From assembly GCF_024623785.1 (NCBI RefSeq), contig NZ_JANKBZ010000010.1, forward strand, positions 290,220 to 354,219: 64,000 nucleotides of DNA, read 5' to 3'. The DNA comes from Archangium lipolyticum (GTDB lineage Bacteria; Myxococcota; Myxococcia; Myxococcales; Myxococcaceae). Made by a program: the position numbers and the translations under genes. This document shows, in pieces, positions 1-7,957 of the stretch. Position 1 is the stretch's first letter. Every line of letters begins with the position of its first letter. The notes beneath the pieces were generated by a model that was given only the letters and a program-made list of their open reading frames with translations, did not search any database and was not told the origin of the DNA.

Positions 1-799
1 CGCGCACGAAGAGGCGCGTGAGGTCCTCCCGGTCGATGGCGCTCTCCACCGCCTGGCGGAAGTCCGGCGGCACGCGCCGGGGGGACCAGGCCAGGTAGGT
101 GGCGTACAGCGCCGCGCCGGAGGGCGTGCCCGCGTCGGGGATGACGCCGAGCACCACCTGGGCCTCCTGCGTCGACCACAGGCGCGACAGGCCGCGCTCG
201 TCGGTGCGGGTCAGGCGCAGCCGGTCCACGTACGGCCGGCCCCCGGTCCAGGCGAGCCGTGCTTCCACGGCGTTGGGGCCGGCGGAGGAGAAGGGGGCGA
301 GAGCCGCGGGGACGGTGCGCGGCGGAGCGAGCGCGGGGTGGCACAGCGCGCGCTCCAGGTCCGGCCACGGGAAGGAGAGCGCCAGCTCCAGGGTGTCCCC
401 GGTGGCGGAGAGCTGCCGGCCCTCGCCTCGCAGCGGATAGAGGAGGGCGCGGTAGGGCGAGGCGGCCTCGGGGCCGATGAGCCGCGTCCAGGCGCGGGTG
501 AGCGCACTGGCCTGCGCGGGCGAGGGCAGCACGAGGTGCACCACCTGCGAGGAGGGGCGTGACACCTCGCGGGCGAGCGCGGGCGAGGCGTGCCCGTCCG
601 GCGTCAGGTGGCAGGCGGGTCGGGACAGCAGGCCGAGGAGGGTGGCCTCGGTGGGCGTGTCGGCGAGAGCCGGTTCCGCGGGCTCGGCGGGGGCGGTGTA
701 GGCGACGCGCAGCTCGCCTCCGTAGGGGACGCGGCCGGCGGCGAGCGACGGCGCGGCGCCGAGCAGGAGGAGGCTGGCGAGGGCGTGGCGGAGCGTCAT
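1..799 (-). CDS. ABC transporter substrate-binding protein, family 5 (5' part; runs off the window)
   Basis: The 266 visible codons begin with a signal peptide (MTLRHALASLLLLGAAPSLA) followed by YGGELRVAY, the usual first strand of family-5 (DppA/OppA-type) solute-binding proteins. Near the window edge FRQAVESAIDREDLTRLF matches the family's conserved 'R-A-i-x-A-iDR' helix. Family members bind peptides, nickel or other solutes in the periplasm and deliver them to an ABC permease; no permease is visible here. The ATG lies in an ATGA overlap with the upstream FG-GAP gene, so it is translationally coupled to that operon, with AGGGTG about 5 bases upstream. The C-terminal half is outside the window. 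The ligand cannot be told from this part. Confidence 0.8.
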   Translation of the reverse strand, partial: MTLRHALASLLLLGAAPSLAAGRVPYGGELRVAYTAPAEPAEPALADTPTEATLLGLLSRPACHLTPDGHASPALAREVSRPSSQVVHLVLPSPAQASALTRAWTRLIGPEAASPYRALLYPLRGEGRQLSATGDTLELALSFPWPDLERALCHPALAPPRTVPAALAPFSSAGPNAVEARLAWTGGRPYVDRLRLTRTDERGLSRLWSTQEAQVVLGVIPDAGTPSGAALYATYLAWSPRRVPPDFRQAVESAIDREDLTRLFVR

Positions 800-2169
800 G
801 GCGCACCCTGGCGGAGGAGGAAGAGCTCGCCGGTGCCGTCCGGCCGGGTGAGGCCCACCACCACCTCGCGGCGCTTGTCCCCGTCCAGGTTGGCCGTCAC
901 CACGTGCAGGGCGCGGCCGGAGGGCAGGGCGCCCTGCCAGAGGGGCTCGTGCGTGGTGGGATCGCTCCCGTTGGTCCTGAAGACGCGCAGGGTGTCCGGC
1001 GAGGGTTGGAGCTCGGGCGAGGTGGTGAGCAGCTCCGGCGTCCCATCCCCGTCCAGGTCCCCGAGTGCGCTGCCAGCGCCGAGTCCGGAGAGCGGCAGGG
1101 GGGCGCCCGGGAGCCGCGCGAAGAAGGAGGCCGAGCCGTCCGGGTGGACGAGCAGGACGCGGGAGTTGGCGGCGCTGAAGGTGGTGAAACGCGCGGGCAC
1201 GCCGGGCAGCGCCGTGCCGCCGAGCCGCACCTCGGGGGCGAAGGCCGTCTGTCCCGGGACGAAGCCGCCGCGCGCGTCCGGAGCCAACTGGGGCGCGTCG
1301 AGCCTGGACACGACGTTCAGCGCGCCACCCGCCAGCGCGAGCACCTCGCCCTGGGCGAAGCGGGTGGAGAAGGCGGCGAGGCGCGGCGGCCCGGAGAGGA
1401 TGGCCAGCGCGCCGAAGGGCTCGCGCGTGGGCGCGGGGCCGGGGGGCAGCGCCGCCAACGAGCGCTCCGCGACGAGGCGTCCATCCGCGGCGAAGACGAA
1501 GACGGAGCGCTCGGTGAGCGCGGCCACCTCGTCCTTGCCGTCCCCATCGAGGTCCCCTGCGGCGAGCGCGGCGGGCGGGGAGGGCAGGCGCGCGAGCACG
1601 GCGCCCAGCAGGCGCAGGGGGCGCGGCTCCTCAGGGAGCGGCGTCTGCGTGCGCGGAGGCTCCACGGCGGCGAGCGCGAGGGCCGCGGCATCGGCCTCCA
1701 CGGACTGGGCGAGGGCCGCGCCGGGCGAGGGGGCGCGGGTGGCCATGCGGCCGGACCAGAAATTCACCCAGGTGCCGAACACGTCGCCGTGCGCGCGCAG
1801 CTCTCCGCCCTCCACGCCCAGGGTGAGGCGCACCAGGGCGCGGGCTCCCTGCTCACGGGCGAGCGCCTCGGCGGCCTCGGGGGAGGGCGCCTCCAGCACC
1901 ACGGGGCCGAGCCGGGCGGAGGCGAGGCGCGAGGCGAGCAGCGTCCCGAAGGCGCGCCGCAGCTCGGGAGCGCCGCCGGACAGGTGCAGGGCCACGGGCG
2001 GCTCGGGTTGCACCGAGCGCACGTCCGCGGCCACGGCCTGGGCGAGCCGCTCGAGGGCCGGGGCGGCCGGGGTGGAGGGCGCGCCCGGAGCGGGCTGGGG
2101 TGCGAGGGGGTTGGCGGCCGGAGCGGGGAGCGCGGCCAGCAGCAGCGCGGCGGCGAGGGCCCGGCTCAC
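796..2169 (-). CDS. Exported FG-GAP/VCBS-repeat protein
   Basis: A 457-residue protein with an N-terminal signal peptide (MSRALAAALLLAALPAPAA). The second half has calcium-loop motifs typical of FG-GAP repeats: GDLDGDGKDEVAAL, GDLDGDGTPELLTT and ANLDGDKRREVVVG. These normally form beta-propeller blades. The first half (about residues 35-170) resembles no named domain to me. Its start overlaps the stop of the PBP1A gene by ATGA and its stop overlaps the solute-binding protein start in the same way. It is therefore co-translated with cell-wall synthesis genes. It is probably periplasmic or outer-membrane associated; the actual function is unknown. Confidence 0.75.
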   Translation of the reverse strand: MSRALAAALLLAALPAPAANPLAPQPAPGAPSTPAAPALERLAQAVAADVRSVQPEPPVALHLSGGAPELRRAFGTLLASRLASARLGPVVLEAPSPEAAEALAREQGARALVRLTLGVEGGELRAHGDVFGTWVNFWSGRMATRAPSPGAALAQSVEADAAALALAAVEPPRTQTPLPEEPRPLRLLGAVLARLPSPPAALAAGDLDGDGKDEVAALTERSVFVFAADGRLVAERSLAALPPGPAPTREPFGALAILSGPPRLAAFSTRFAQGEVLALAGGALNVVSRLDAPQLAPDARGGFVPGQTAFAPEVRLGGTALPGVPARFTTFSAANSRVLLVHPDGSASFFARLPGAPLPLSGLGAGSALGDLDGDGTPELLTTSPELQPSPDTLRVFRTNGSDPTTHEPLWQGALPSGRALHVVTANLDGDKRREVVVGLTRPDGTGELFLLRQGAP

Positions 2170-4772
2170 AAACCCCCCCGGCTACCTTCCTGGAGGAAGA
2201 AGTCGCTGGGGCTGACGTGGCCGGGCGGGGGCGCCTCGGCGGTGGGCTGGGTGCCATCGAGGAAGGACTCGAGCCGGCCGGGCACGGAGTTGCCCGCGAG
2301 CAGGCCGGTGGCGGGATCGATGCGCACCTGCACCACGCCGGGGGGCACCTCGAACTCTCGCGAGGGCAGGCCCTGGTGGGCGGCGCGCATGAACTCCAGC
2401 CAGATGGGGAGGGGCGCGCGGCCACCCGTCTCGCTGCTGCCCAGGGGCGAGTGGTCATCGAAGCCCACCCACGCGCTGGCGACCCAGTCCGCGGTGAAGC
2501 CGGAGAACCAGGCGTCGCGGTTCTCGCTGGCGGTGCCCGTCTTGCCGGCGGCGGGCCGGTTGAGCTCCGTCACCGCGCGGGCCGTGCCCTCCTCCACCAC
2601 GCTGCGCATCAGCGACGTGGTGAGGTAGGCCACCGCCGGGGGCAGCGTCTCCTCGAAGGCCGGCTGGTGCTCCTCCAGCACCTTGCCCTGCGCGTTCGTC
2701 ACCTTCAGCAGCATGAGGGGCTCGGCGTAGCGGCCGTTGGCCTGCAGCGTGGCGTAGGCGTTGGCGGCCTCCAGGACGGAGACCTCGCCGGTACCCAGGG
2801 CCAGGGTGAGGTTCTCCGGCAGTGGCGAGCGGATGCCCGCGCGGCGGGCGAAGTCGATGGCGGCCGCGGGCGTGATGGCCTCGATGAGGCGCACGGAGAC
2901 GGTGTTCTTGGACTTGGTGAGGGCCTCGCGCAGCGTCATGGGGCCCTCGAAGGTCCGGTCGTAGTTCTGCGGCTTCCACGTCTTGCCGGTGTACGGGTCG
3001 CGGATGGCCTCGGGGGCGTCGTTCACCGTGCTGATGGGGGTGTAGCGCCCGCTGCCGAGCGCGGCGCCATAGAGGAAGGGCTTGAAGGACGAGCCGGGCT
3101 GGCGCCGGGCCTGGGTGGCGCGGTTGAAGGGCGAGAGCTTGAAGTCATAGCCGCCCACCAGCGCCACCACGTTGCGGTTGCGCGGGTCGATGACGACGAG
3201 GCCGCCCTGGGCGAGCGGCACCTGGTCCAGCGTGGCCTCCAGCAGCGCGGGGGCGGGCGTCACGCGCAGCACGCGCACCAGGACGATGTCCCCCACCTTC
3301 ATCACGTCCGACATCTTCGAGGGGGCGCTCTTGCCCTTCTGGCGCGCCCAGGTGACGGTGGAGAAGGGAATCTCCGCGGTGCGGCCCACCAGGTCCACGC
3401 GGGCCTTCTTGCCGGAGTCATCCACCTGGGTGACGAAGCCGGCCACGCGCAGGCCCTCCTTGAGGGGCTGCAACTGCACGTCGAGCGCGAGCTTCTCGTC
3501 GGGAGAGAGCGTGGCCTCCTCCTCCTCCTCGGCGGCGGTGGTCACCACCGGCTCCTCGGCCGGCTTGGGCTGCTGCTCGCCGGACTGCACGAGCGTGCCG
3601 AGGTCGGCCACGTAGGCGCCCTCCTTCTGGCGGCGGCCGGCTTCTTCGATCTGCTTGGCGATGAGGGGCTTGAGGCGCTCGAAGCGCGCGGGCTCCACCG
3701 TGCCGAGGGCGCCCCGGTAGCCCTGGCGCCGGTCCACCGCCTCCAGCCCGTTGCGCACCGCCTGGTCGGCGACGACCTGCAGCTTGGGCTGCATGGCGAT
3801 GTCCACGCGCAGACCGCCGGTGAGCACGGCCTCCTCGCCGTAGCGGGCCACGAGCGTGCGGCGGATGTCCTCGGCGTAGTAGGGGCCCACCTCGGGGGGC
3901 GGCCGCGGGGCGAGCACGATGGGCTTCTCCAGCTCCGGCTCCACCTTCTCCTTGGGCAGGAAGCCCTGCGCCATCATCTGCCCCAGCACGTAGCGCTGGC
4001 GCTGCTTGGCCTTGACGATGTTCTTCTCCGGGTTGATGCGGTTGGGCGACTGCACCGTGCCCGCGAGCACCGCGGCCTCGCCGATGCTCAGGTTCTCCGC
4101 GTGCTTGCCGAAGTAGTAGAGCGCGGCCTCCTCGATGCCGCTGCGCCCCTGCCCGAAGTAGGACTGGTTGATGTAGAGGCCGAGGATCTGATCCTTGGTG
4201 AGCGTCTGCTCCACGCGCGGGGTGAGGATCCACTCGCGAATCTTTCGCGAGAGGCTGCGCTCGGGAGACAGGAGCATGTTCTTCACCACCTGCTGCGTGA
4301 TGGTGGAGGCGCCGGACTTGCGGCTGCCGGGGATGAGGTTCTTCACACCGGCGCGGAACATGCCGATGAAGTCGAGACCCTCGTGCTTGTAGAAGTCGGC
4401 GTCCTCGGCGGCGAGGAAGGCGTTGCGCACGTGGGGCGGCAGCTTCTTGATGTCCACGACGGTGCGGCGCCCCTGGGGCATGAAGAACTCGGCGCACACG
4501 GAGCCGTCGCCGCACCGCACCTTGGTGACCTGGGGCAGGGCGTAGGTGCGCAGCGCCTCGGGCGAGGGCAGGTCGCGGCTGAAGTAGAGGTAGGCGCCCA
4601 CGAGGACGAGCGCGAGCAGCACCAGGCCCACGGCGCCCAGGACGAGCAGCCGCTTCGTCCAGCGCCACAGCCGGGCGCCCAGGCCGGGACGGGCCGGGGG
4701 CGCGGGGGGCACCGGAGAGGGGGAGGGGGAAGGGGATTGGGGCTGGGAGCTCATCTCGCGGGCCGGGTTCAT
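2166..4772 (-). CDS. mrcA: Penicillin-binding protein 1A (bifunctional transglycosylase/transpeptidase)
   Basis: An 868-residue class A PBP that polymerises and cross-links peptidoglycan at the inner membrane. A proline/serine-rich cytoplasmic start is followed by one membrane segment (about residues 41-63). The GT51 domain has the catalytic glutamate in AAEDADFYKHEG (E123) and the GASTITQQ motif. The transpeptidase domain has SSFK (S561-K564), SKN (621) and KTGT (744). An insert at about 400-520 contains an acidic stretch and an OB-like segment, as in Proteobacterial PBP1A. I chose the ATG at 4772, 31 bases after the TPR lipoprotein stop; an in-frame ATG at 4754 is an alternative, and neither has a strong Shine-Dalgarno. 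The gene is coupled by ATGA to the FG-GAP gene. Confidence 0.93.
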   Translation of the reverse strand: MNPAREMSSQPQSPSPSPSPVPPAPPARPGLGARLWRWTKRLLVLGAVGLVLLALVLVGAYLYFSRDLPSPEALRTYALPQVTKVRCGDGSVCAEFFMPQGRRTVVDIKKLPPHVRNAFLAAEDADFYKHEGLDFIGMFRAGVKNLIPGSRKSGASTITQQVVKNMLLSPERSLSRKIREWILTPRVEQTLTKDQILGLYINQSYFGQGRSGIEEAALYYFGKHAENLSIGEAAVLAGTVQSPNRINPEKNIVKAKQRQRYVLGQMMAQGFLPKEKVEPELEKPIVLAPRPPPEVGPYYAEDIRRTLVARYGEEAVLTGGLRVDIAMQPKLQVVADQAVRNGLEAVDRRQGYRGALGTVEPARFERLKPLIAKQIEEAGRRQKEGAYVADLGTLVQSGEQQPKPAEEPVVTTAAEEEEEATLSPDEKLALDVQLQPLKEGLRVAGFVTQVDDSGKKARVDLVGRTAEIPFSTVTWARQKGKSAPSKMSDVMKVGDIVLVRVLRVTPAPALLEATLDQVPLAQGGLVVIDPRNRNVVALVGGYDFKLSPFNRATQARRQPGSSFKPFLYGAALGSGRYTPISTVNDAPEAIRDPYTGKTWKPQNYDRTFEGPMTLREALTKSKNTVSVRLIEAITPAAAIDFARRAGIRSPLPENLTLALGTGEVSVLEAANAYATLQANGRYAEPLMLLKVTNAQGKVLEEHQPAFEETLPPAVAYLTTSLMRSVVEEGTARAVTELNRPAAGKTGTASENRDAWFSGFTADWVASAWVGFDDHSPLGSSETGGRAPLPIWLEFMRAAHQGLPSREFEVPPGVVQVRIDPATGLLAGNSVPGRLESFLDGTQPTAEAPPPGHVSPSDFFLQEGSRGGL

Positions 4773-4803
4773 GGGGCGCGGGGACAACGAAGGAGGAACG
4801 ACG

Positions 4804-5793
4804 TTAGACCGGCGGGCGGGGAACCGGAATGGGGCTGGTTGCCCGTCCGGCCTCGCGGTTGAGCCGGTCCAGGTTGAGACGGGCCTTGAGGTCCCTGGGC
4901 GACAGGCGCGTGGCGGTGTCGAAGGCCATACGGGCCTCCTCGTAACGGCCGAGCCGTTCGTAGGCGAGACCCAGGTTGTTGTGAACATAGCTCACGTGGG
5001 GGAGCAGGTAGACGGCCTGGGCGAGTGCTTCGGCGGCCTGGGTGGCCTGGCCGGAGTGCAGGTAGGCCAGCCCGAGGTTGTTGAGCGCATACCCGTGGTA
5101 CGGGTCGAGGTGTACGGCCTGTTTGAAGCGGGCGATGGCCTCGTCGAGCTGACCGGCGGACAGGTGGGCGCGGCCGAGGACCTGGTAGATCTCCGGATAC
5201 TCGGGGTCGAGCTCGACGGCGGCCTCGGCGGAGCGGAGGGCGCCCTCGGTGTCGCCGAGCTCGAGGAGGAGGCGGGCCTGCTCGACGAGGGGCTCGGGAC
5301 CATCCGGGTAGAGGCGGGAGAGCTCCGCGTACGCGTCGGCGGCGAGCTGCTTCAGGCCGGTGAGGCGGGCGAGGCGGATGAGGGCATCGAGGGCATTCTC
5401 GGCGGCCTCGATGTCGTCGGCGGCGTCGTGGACGGCGCGGCGGGCCTCGGTGACGGCACCGGAGAGGTCACCCTCCTCGCGCAGGGCACGGGCCCGGGCG
5501 AGGTGGTCCACGGGGTAGAGGTGCTGCTCATGCGGGAGCGCGACCGTGTCCGCGGGCTCGGCGGGAGCGAGGTCCTCGACGGGCACCTCGGGGACCTCGT
5601 CCTGCAGGGGAACGTCCTCGATGGTGAGGGGCAGCTCCTGGCGGGAGACGGTCTCACGGGGCTGCTGTCCGGGGAGCGCGGTGGCCGCGAGACGCGGGGT
5701 GGCGAGGAGTCCCTGGGACCGCCGGAACGGGCTCGCATCACAGGCGGTGAGGGAGAGAGCGGCGAAGCAGGCGGACAGGATGAGGTTCTTCAT
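4804..5793 (-). CDS. TPR-repeat lipoprotein
   Basis: A 329-residue protein. MKNLILSACFAALSLTAC ends in a lipobox (Cys18). From about residue 110 to the end there are at least six tetratricopeptide repeats, for example EPLVEQARLLLELGDTEGAL, EIYQVLGRAHLSAGQLDEAI and YALNNLGLAYLHSGQATQAA. The start is fixed by AAGGAG five bases upstream of the ATG. It is first in the operon with PBP1A, so it plausibly scaffolds or regulates cell-wall synthesis from the membrane. This is analogous to PilF/LpoA-type lipoproteins, but there is no sequence claim to either family. The stop is 31 bases before the PBP1A start. Confidence 0.82.
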   Translation of the reverse strand: MKNLILSACFAALSLTACDASPFRRSQGLLATPRLAATALPGQQPRETVSRQELPLTIEDVPLQDEVPEVPVEDLAPAEPADTVALPHEQHLYPVDHLARARALREEGDLSGAVTEARRAVHDAADDIEAAENALDALIRLARLTGLKQLAADAYAELSRLYPDGPEPLVEQARLLLELGDTEGALRSAEAAVELDPEYPEIYQVLGRAHLSAGQLDEAIARFKQAVHLDPYHGYALNNLGLAYLHSGQATQAAEALAQAVYLLPHVSYVHNNLGLAYERLGRYEEARMAFDTATRLSPRDLKARLNLDRLNREAGRATSPIPVPRPPV

Positions 5794-5840
5794 GGTGACT
5801 CCTTGTCGGGAGGAGTCCACTGCGATGCCCGTGCCAGCCA

Positions 5841-5880
5841 CCCTCTCCCTCTGGGAGAGGGCCGGGGTGAGGGTCTGGGA
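5841..5880. repeat. REP-like palindromic element, copy 1
   Basis: CCCTCTCCC (5841-5849), loop TCT and GGGAGAGGG (5853-5861) form a perfect 9-bp hairpin, followed by GGGGTGAGGGT (5864-5874). The same unit occurs at 7812-7847. This intergenic repeat is widespread in proteobacteria and is often mis-translated as 'LTPALSQRER'. It lies between the TPR lipoprotein start and exonuclease III. Confidence 0.8.
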
Positions 5881-6055
5881 GGACGCCTCTCCGCTCCCCG
5901 GGCGGGCGCGGTGCGGCCCGAGGGCCACACCGGGAACCCCGGGGGACCCGTGAGCCAGGGTGCCACAGTGCGCTACAGAACCCAGGGGGGCACACACCGG
6001 AGGGGAAAGGGAAAAACCGTGGCGGGGGAAGAAGTGACGTGCGACGTTGGGCGGG

Positions 6056-6826
6056 ATGAAGATCGCTGCCTGGAACGTGAACTCGGTGCGTGCCCGCCTG
6101 GACAGGCTGGTGGACTGGCTGAAGAGCGCTCAACCGGACGTGGTGTGCTTGCAGGAGCTGAAGTGCACGGAGTCCGACTTCCCGATGGAGGCGGTGCGGG
6201 AGGCGGGCTACCACGCGGCGGTGCACGGACAGAAGACGTACAACGGGGTGGCCATCCTGGCGAAGACGGAGCCGACGGACGTGGTGCGAGGCCTGTCGGA
6301 CGGGGTGGACGACACGCACGCGCGGCTGATCGCGGCGACGGTGAACGGGGTGCGGGTGCTGAGCGTGTACGCGCCGAACGGGCAGGAGGTGGATTCGGAG
6401 CAGTACCAGTACAAGCTGCAGTGGTACGGGCGGCTGAGGCGCTACCTGGACACGCGGCACAAGCCGGGCGAGCCGCTGGTGCTGTGCGGTGACTGGAACG
6501 TGGCGCCCGAGAACATCGACGTCTGGGACGTGGCGTTGTGGGAGGGGCAGACGCTCTTCACCACGAAGGAGCGCAACGCGCTGAAGGAGCTGTGCGCGTT
6601 CGGGCTGACGGACACGTTCCGCAAGCTGCACCCGGACGAGCAGCGGTTCAGCTGGTGGGACTACCGGATGCTGGCGTTCCCGAAGAACAAGGGGCTGCGC
6701 ATCGACCACATCTTCGCGACGGAGCCGATGGCGAAGCGGCTGGTGGCGGCGGACGTGGACCGCGAGGCGCGCAAGGGCAAGCAGCCGTCGGACCACGCGC
6801 CGGTGTGGGCCGAGTTCAAGGACTGA
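6056..6826 (+). CDS. xthA: Exodeoxyribonuclease III
   Basis: A 256-residue Mg-dependent AP endonuclease/3'-5' exonuclease of base-excision repair. MKIAAWNVNSVRARL is the canonical N-terminus with the metal-binding Asn. CLQELK supplies the catalytic Glu, GDWNVAP the Asp-x-Asn pair, and SDHAPVWAEF the final Asp-His. Length is normal for ExoIII. The ATG at 6056 begins the conserved first strand; an in-frame TTG nine bases upstream is possible, and the only purine tract (GGGCGGG) abuts the ATG. It is monocistronic, between a REP-like element and the next gene 42 bases downstream. Confidence 0.95.
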   Translation: MKIAAWNVNSVRARLDRLVDWLKSAQPDVVCLQELKCTESDFPMEAVREAGYHAAVHGQKTYNGVAILAKTEPTDVVRGLSDGVDDTHARLIAATVNGVRVLSVYAPNGQEVDSEQYQYKLQWYGRLRRYLDTRHKPGEPLVLCGDWNVAPENIDVWDVALWEGQTLFTTKERNALKELCAFGLTDTFRKLHPDEQRFSWWDYRMLAFPKNKGLRIDHIFATEPMAKRLVAADVDREARKGKQPSDHAPVWAEFKD

Positions 6827-6868
6827 GTGTCCCGCACGTCGTACGTGGTGAATTAGAGTGGGTGCCCC

Positions 6869-7798
6869 ATGGAAGAGCTCCTGCGGTACCTCCTCACCGA
6901 GTCACCCGCTCCCGCGCCTCAGGGGTCCATCGAGGACTGGTGGGCGCGGCACCTGAGTCTGTCCTCGCGCTTCCCCCTTCCGGTGGACGTGGCGTTCGCC
7001 GGGGGCTTCGCGGCGGACCGGTTGGGTTACGCCTTCGCCTCGGGCTACCACTCCGCGCTGCGCGCCTTGTTTCCCCAACTGTCGCGCGAGCACCGGTACG
7101 CGCTGTGCGTGACCGAGGCCGGGGGTGGACATCCCGCGGCCATGAACACCCGGCTCACGGGCTCGGGAGAGGGCCCTCTCCGCCTGGAGGGCACCAAGGC
7201 CTTCGTCACCCTGGGCAGCGCGGCGGACGTGCTGCTGGTGGTGGCCACGGAGGGCCAGGACGAGCAGGGGCGCAACCGGCTCCGGTTGGTGCGGCTCGAC
7301 GCGCGCCGGCCGGGAGTGACGCTCACGGAGCTGCCGCCGCCGCCCTTCGTTCCGGAGGTCCCGCACGCCGAGATGCGGCTGCACGAGGTGGAGGTAGCGC
7401 CGGATGACGTGCTGCCCGGGGATGGCTACGCGCGCTACGTCAAACCGTTCCGCACGGTGGAGGACTGCCACGTGTTCGCGGCGGTGCTCGGCTGGCTCAT
7501 CCAGGTGGCGAGGCGCTCGGGCTGGCCGGACGAGGTGCGAGAGGAACTGCTCGCCCTGGCGGTGACGATGAGAGGGCTCGCGCAATCGGATCCGGCCTCC
7601 CCGGCGGTGCACCTGGCACTGGCGGGGGCGATCGACCAGTACCGGAGACGGGTGGACGGGCTGAGCCCCCTCTGGGAACAAGCGGACGAGCCCACGCGGG
7701 AACGCTGGGAGAGAGACAAGCTACTGCTCAACATCGCGGGCAAGGTGCGAGCGAAGCGCCGGGAAGCGGCCCGTCAGAAACTGTCCTTCCCAGAGTGA
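6869..7798 (+). CDS. Acyl-CoA-dehydrogenase-like protein
   Basis: A 309-residue protein. Residues about 75-115 (CVTEAGGGHPAAMNTRL and LEGTKAFVTLGSAADVLLVV) match the FAD-binding middle domain of acyl-CoA dehydrogenases, where 'T-E-x-x-x-G-S-D' and 'G-x-K-x-(F/Y)-I-T-x-(G/N)' surround the flavin. The usual C-terminal four-helix bundle is short and divergent, and I see no clear catalytic Glu. The protein is also about 70 residues shorter than typical members. It may be a diverged or non-catalytic relative. It is followed by a REP-like element and then a GMC flavoenzyme on the same strand. Confidence 0.65.
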   Translation: MEELLRYLLTESPAPAPQGSIEDWWARHLSLSSRFPLPVDVAFAGGFAADRLGYAFASGYHSALRALFPQLSREHRYALCVTEAGGGHPAAMNTRLTGSGEGPLRLEGTKAFVTLGSAADVLLVVATEGQDEQGRNRLRLVRLDARRPGVTLTELPPPPFVPEVPHAEMRLHEVEVAPDDVLPGDGYARYVKPFRTVEDCHVFAAVLGWLIQVARRSGWPDEVREELLALAVTMRGLAQSDPASPAVHLALAGAIDQYRRRVDGLSPLWEQADEPTRERWERDKLLLNIAGKVRAKRREAARQKLSFPE

Positions 7799-7811
7799 CA
7801 ATGTGTATGCC

Positions 7812-7847
7812 CCCTCTCCCTCTGGGAGAGGGTTGGGGTGAGGGTCT
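7812..7847. repeat. REP-like palindromic element, copy 2
   Basis: CCCTCTCCC (7812-7820), loop TCT, GGGAGAGGG (7824-7832), two spacer bases, then GGGGTGAGGGTCT. Apart from the two spacer bases it is identical to the copy at 5841. It sits just after the stop of the acyl-CoA-dehydrogenase-like gene. Confidence 0.8.
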
Positions 7848-7957
7848 TCCAGCTTCGGAAATCACGACCGTCCGAGTGCTCCCCAATCAAGCGGAGGAGC
7901 GCATCCGGCGTGGTCCTTATACGCTGTGCAGGAGCCCCGCAGGGGGGAGGAGACGAG

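Noticed and set aside
559..2628. Long plus-strand open frames of several hundred codons across the left operon, and similar ones elsewhere
   Set aside because: They are antisense shadows caused by the high GC; their translations are Arg/Gly/Ala-rich without domains, whereas the minus-strand frames encode PBP1A and its neighbours.
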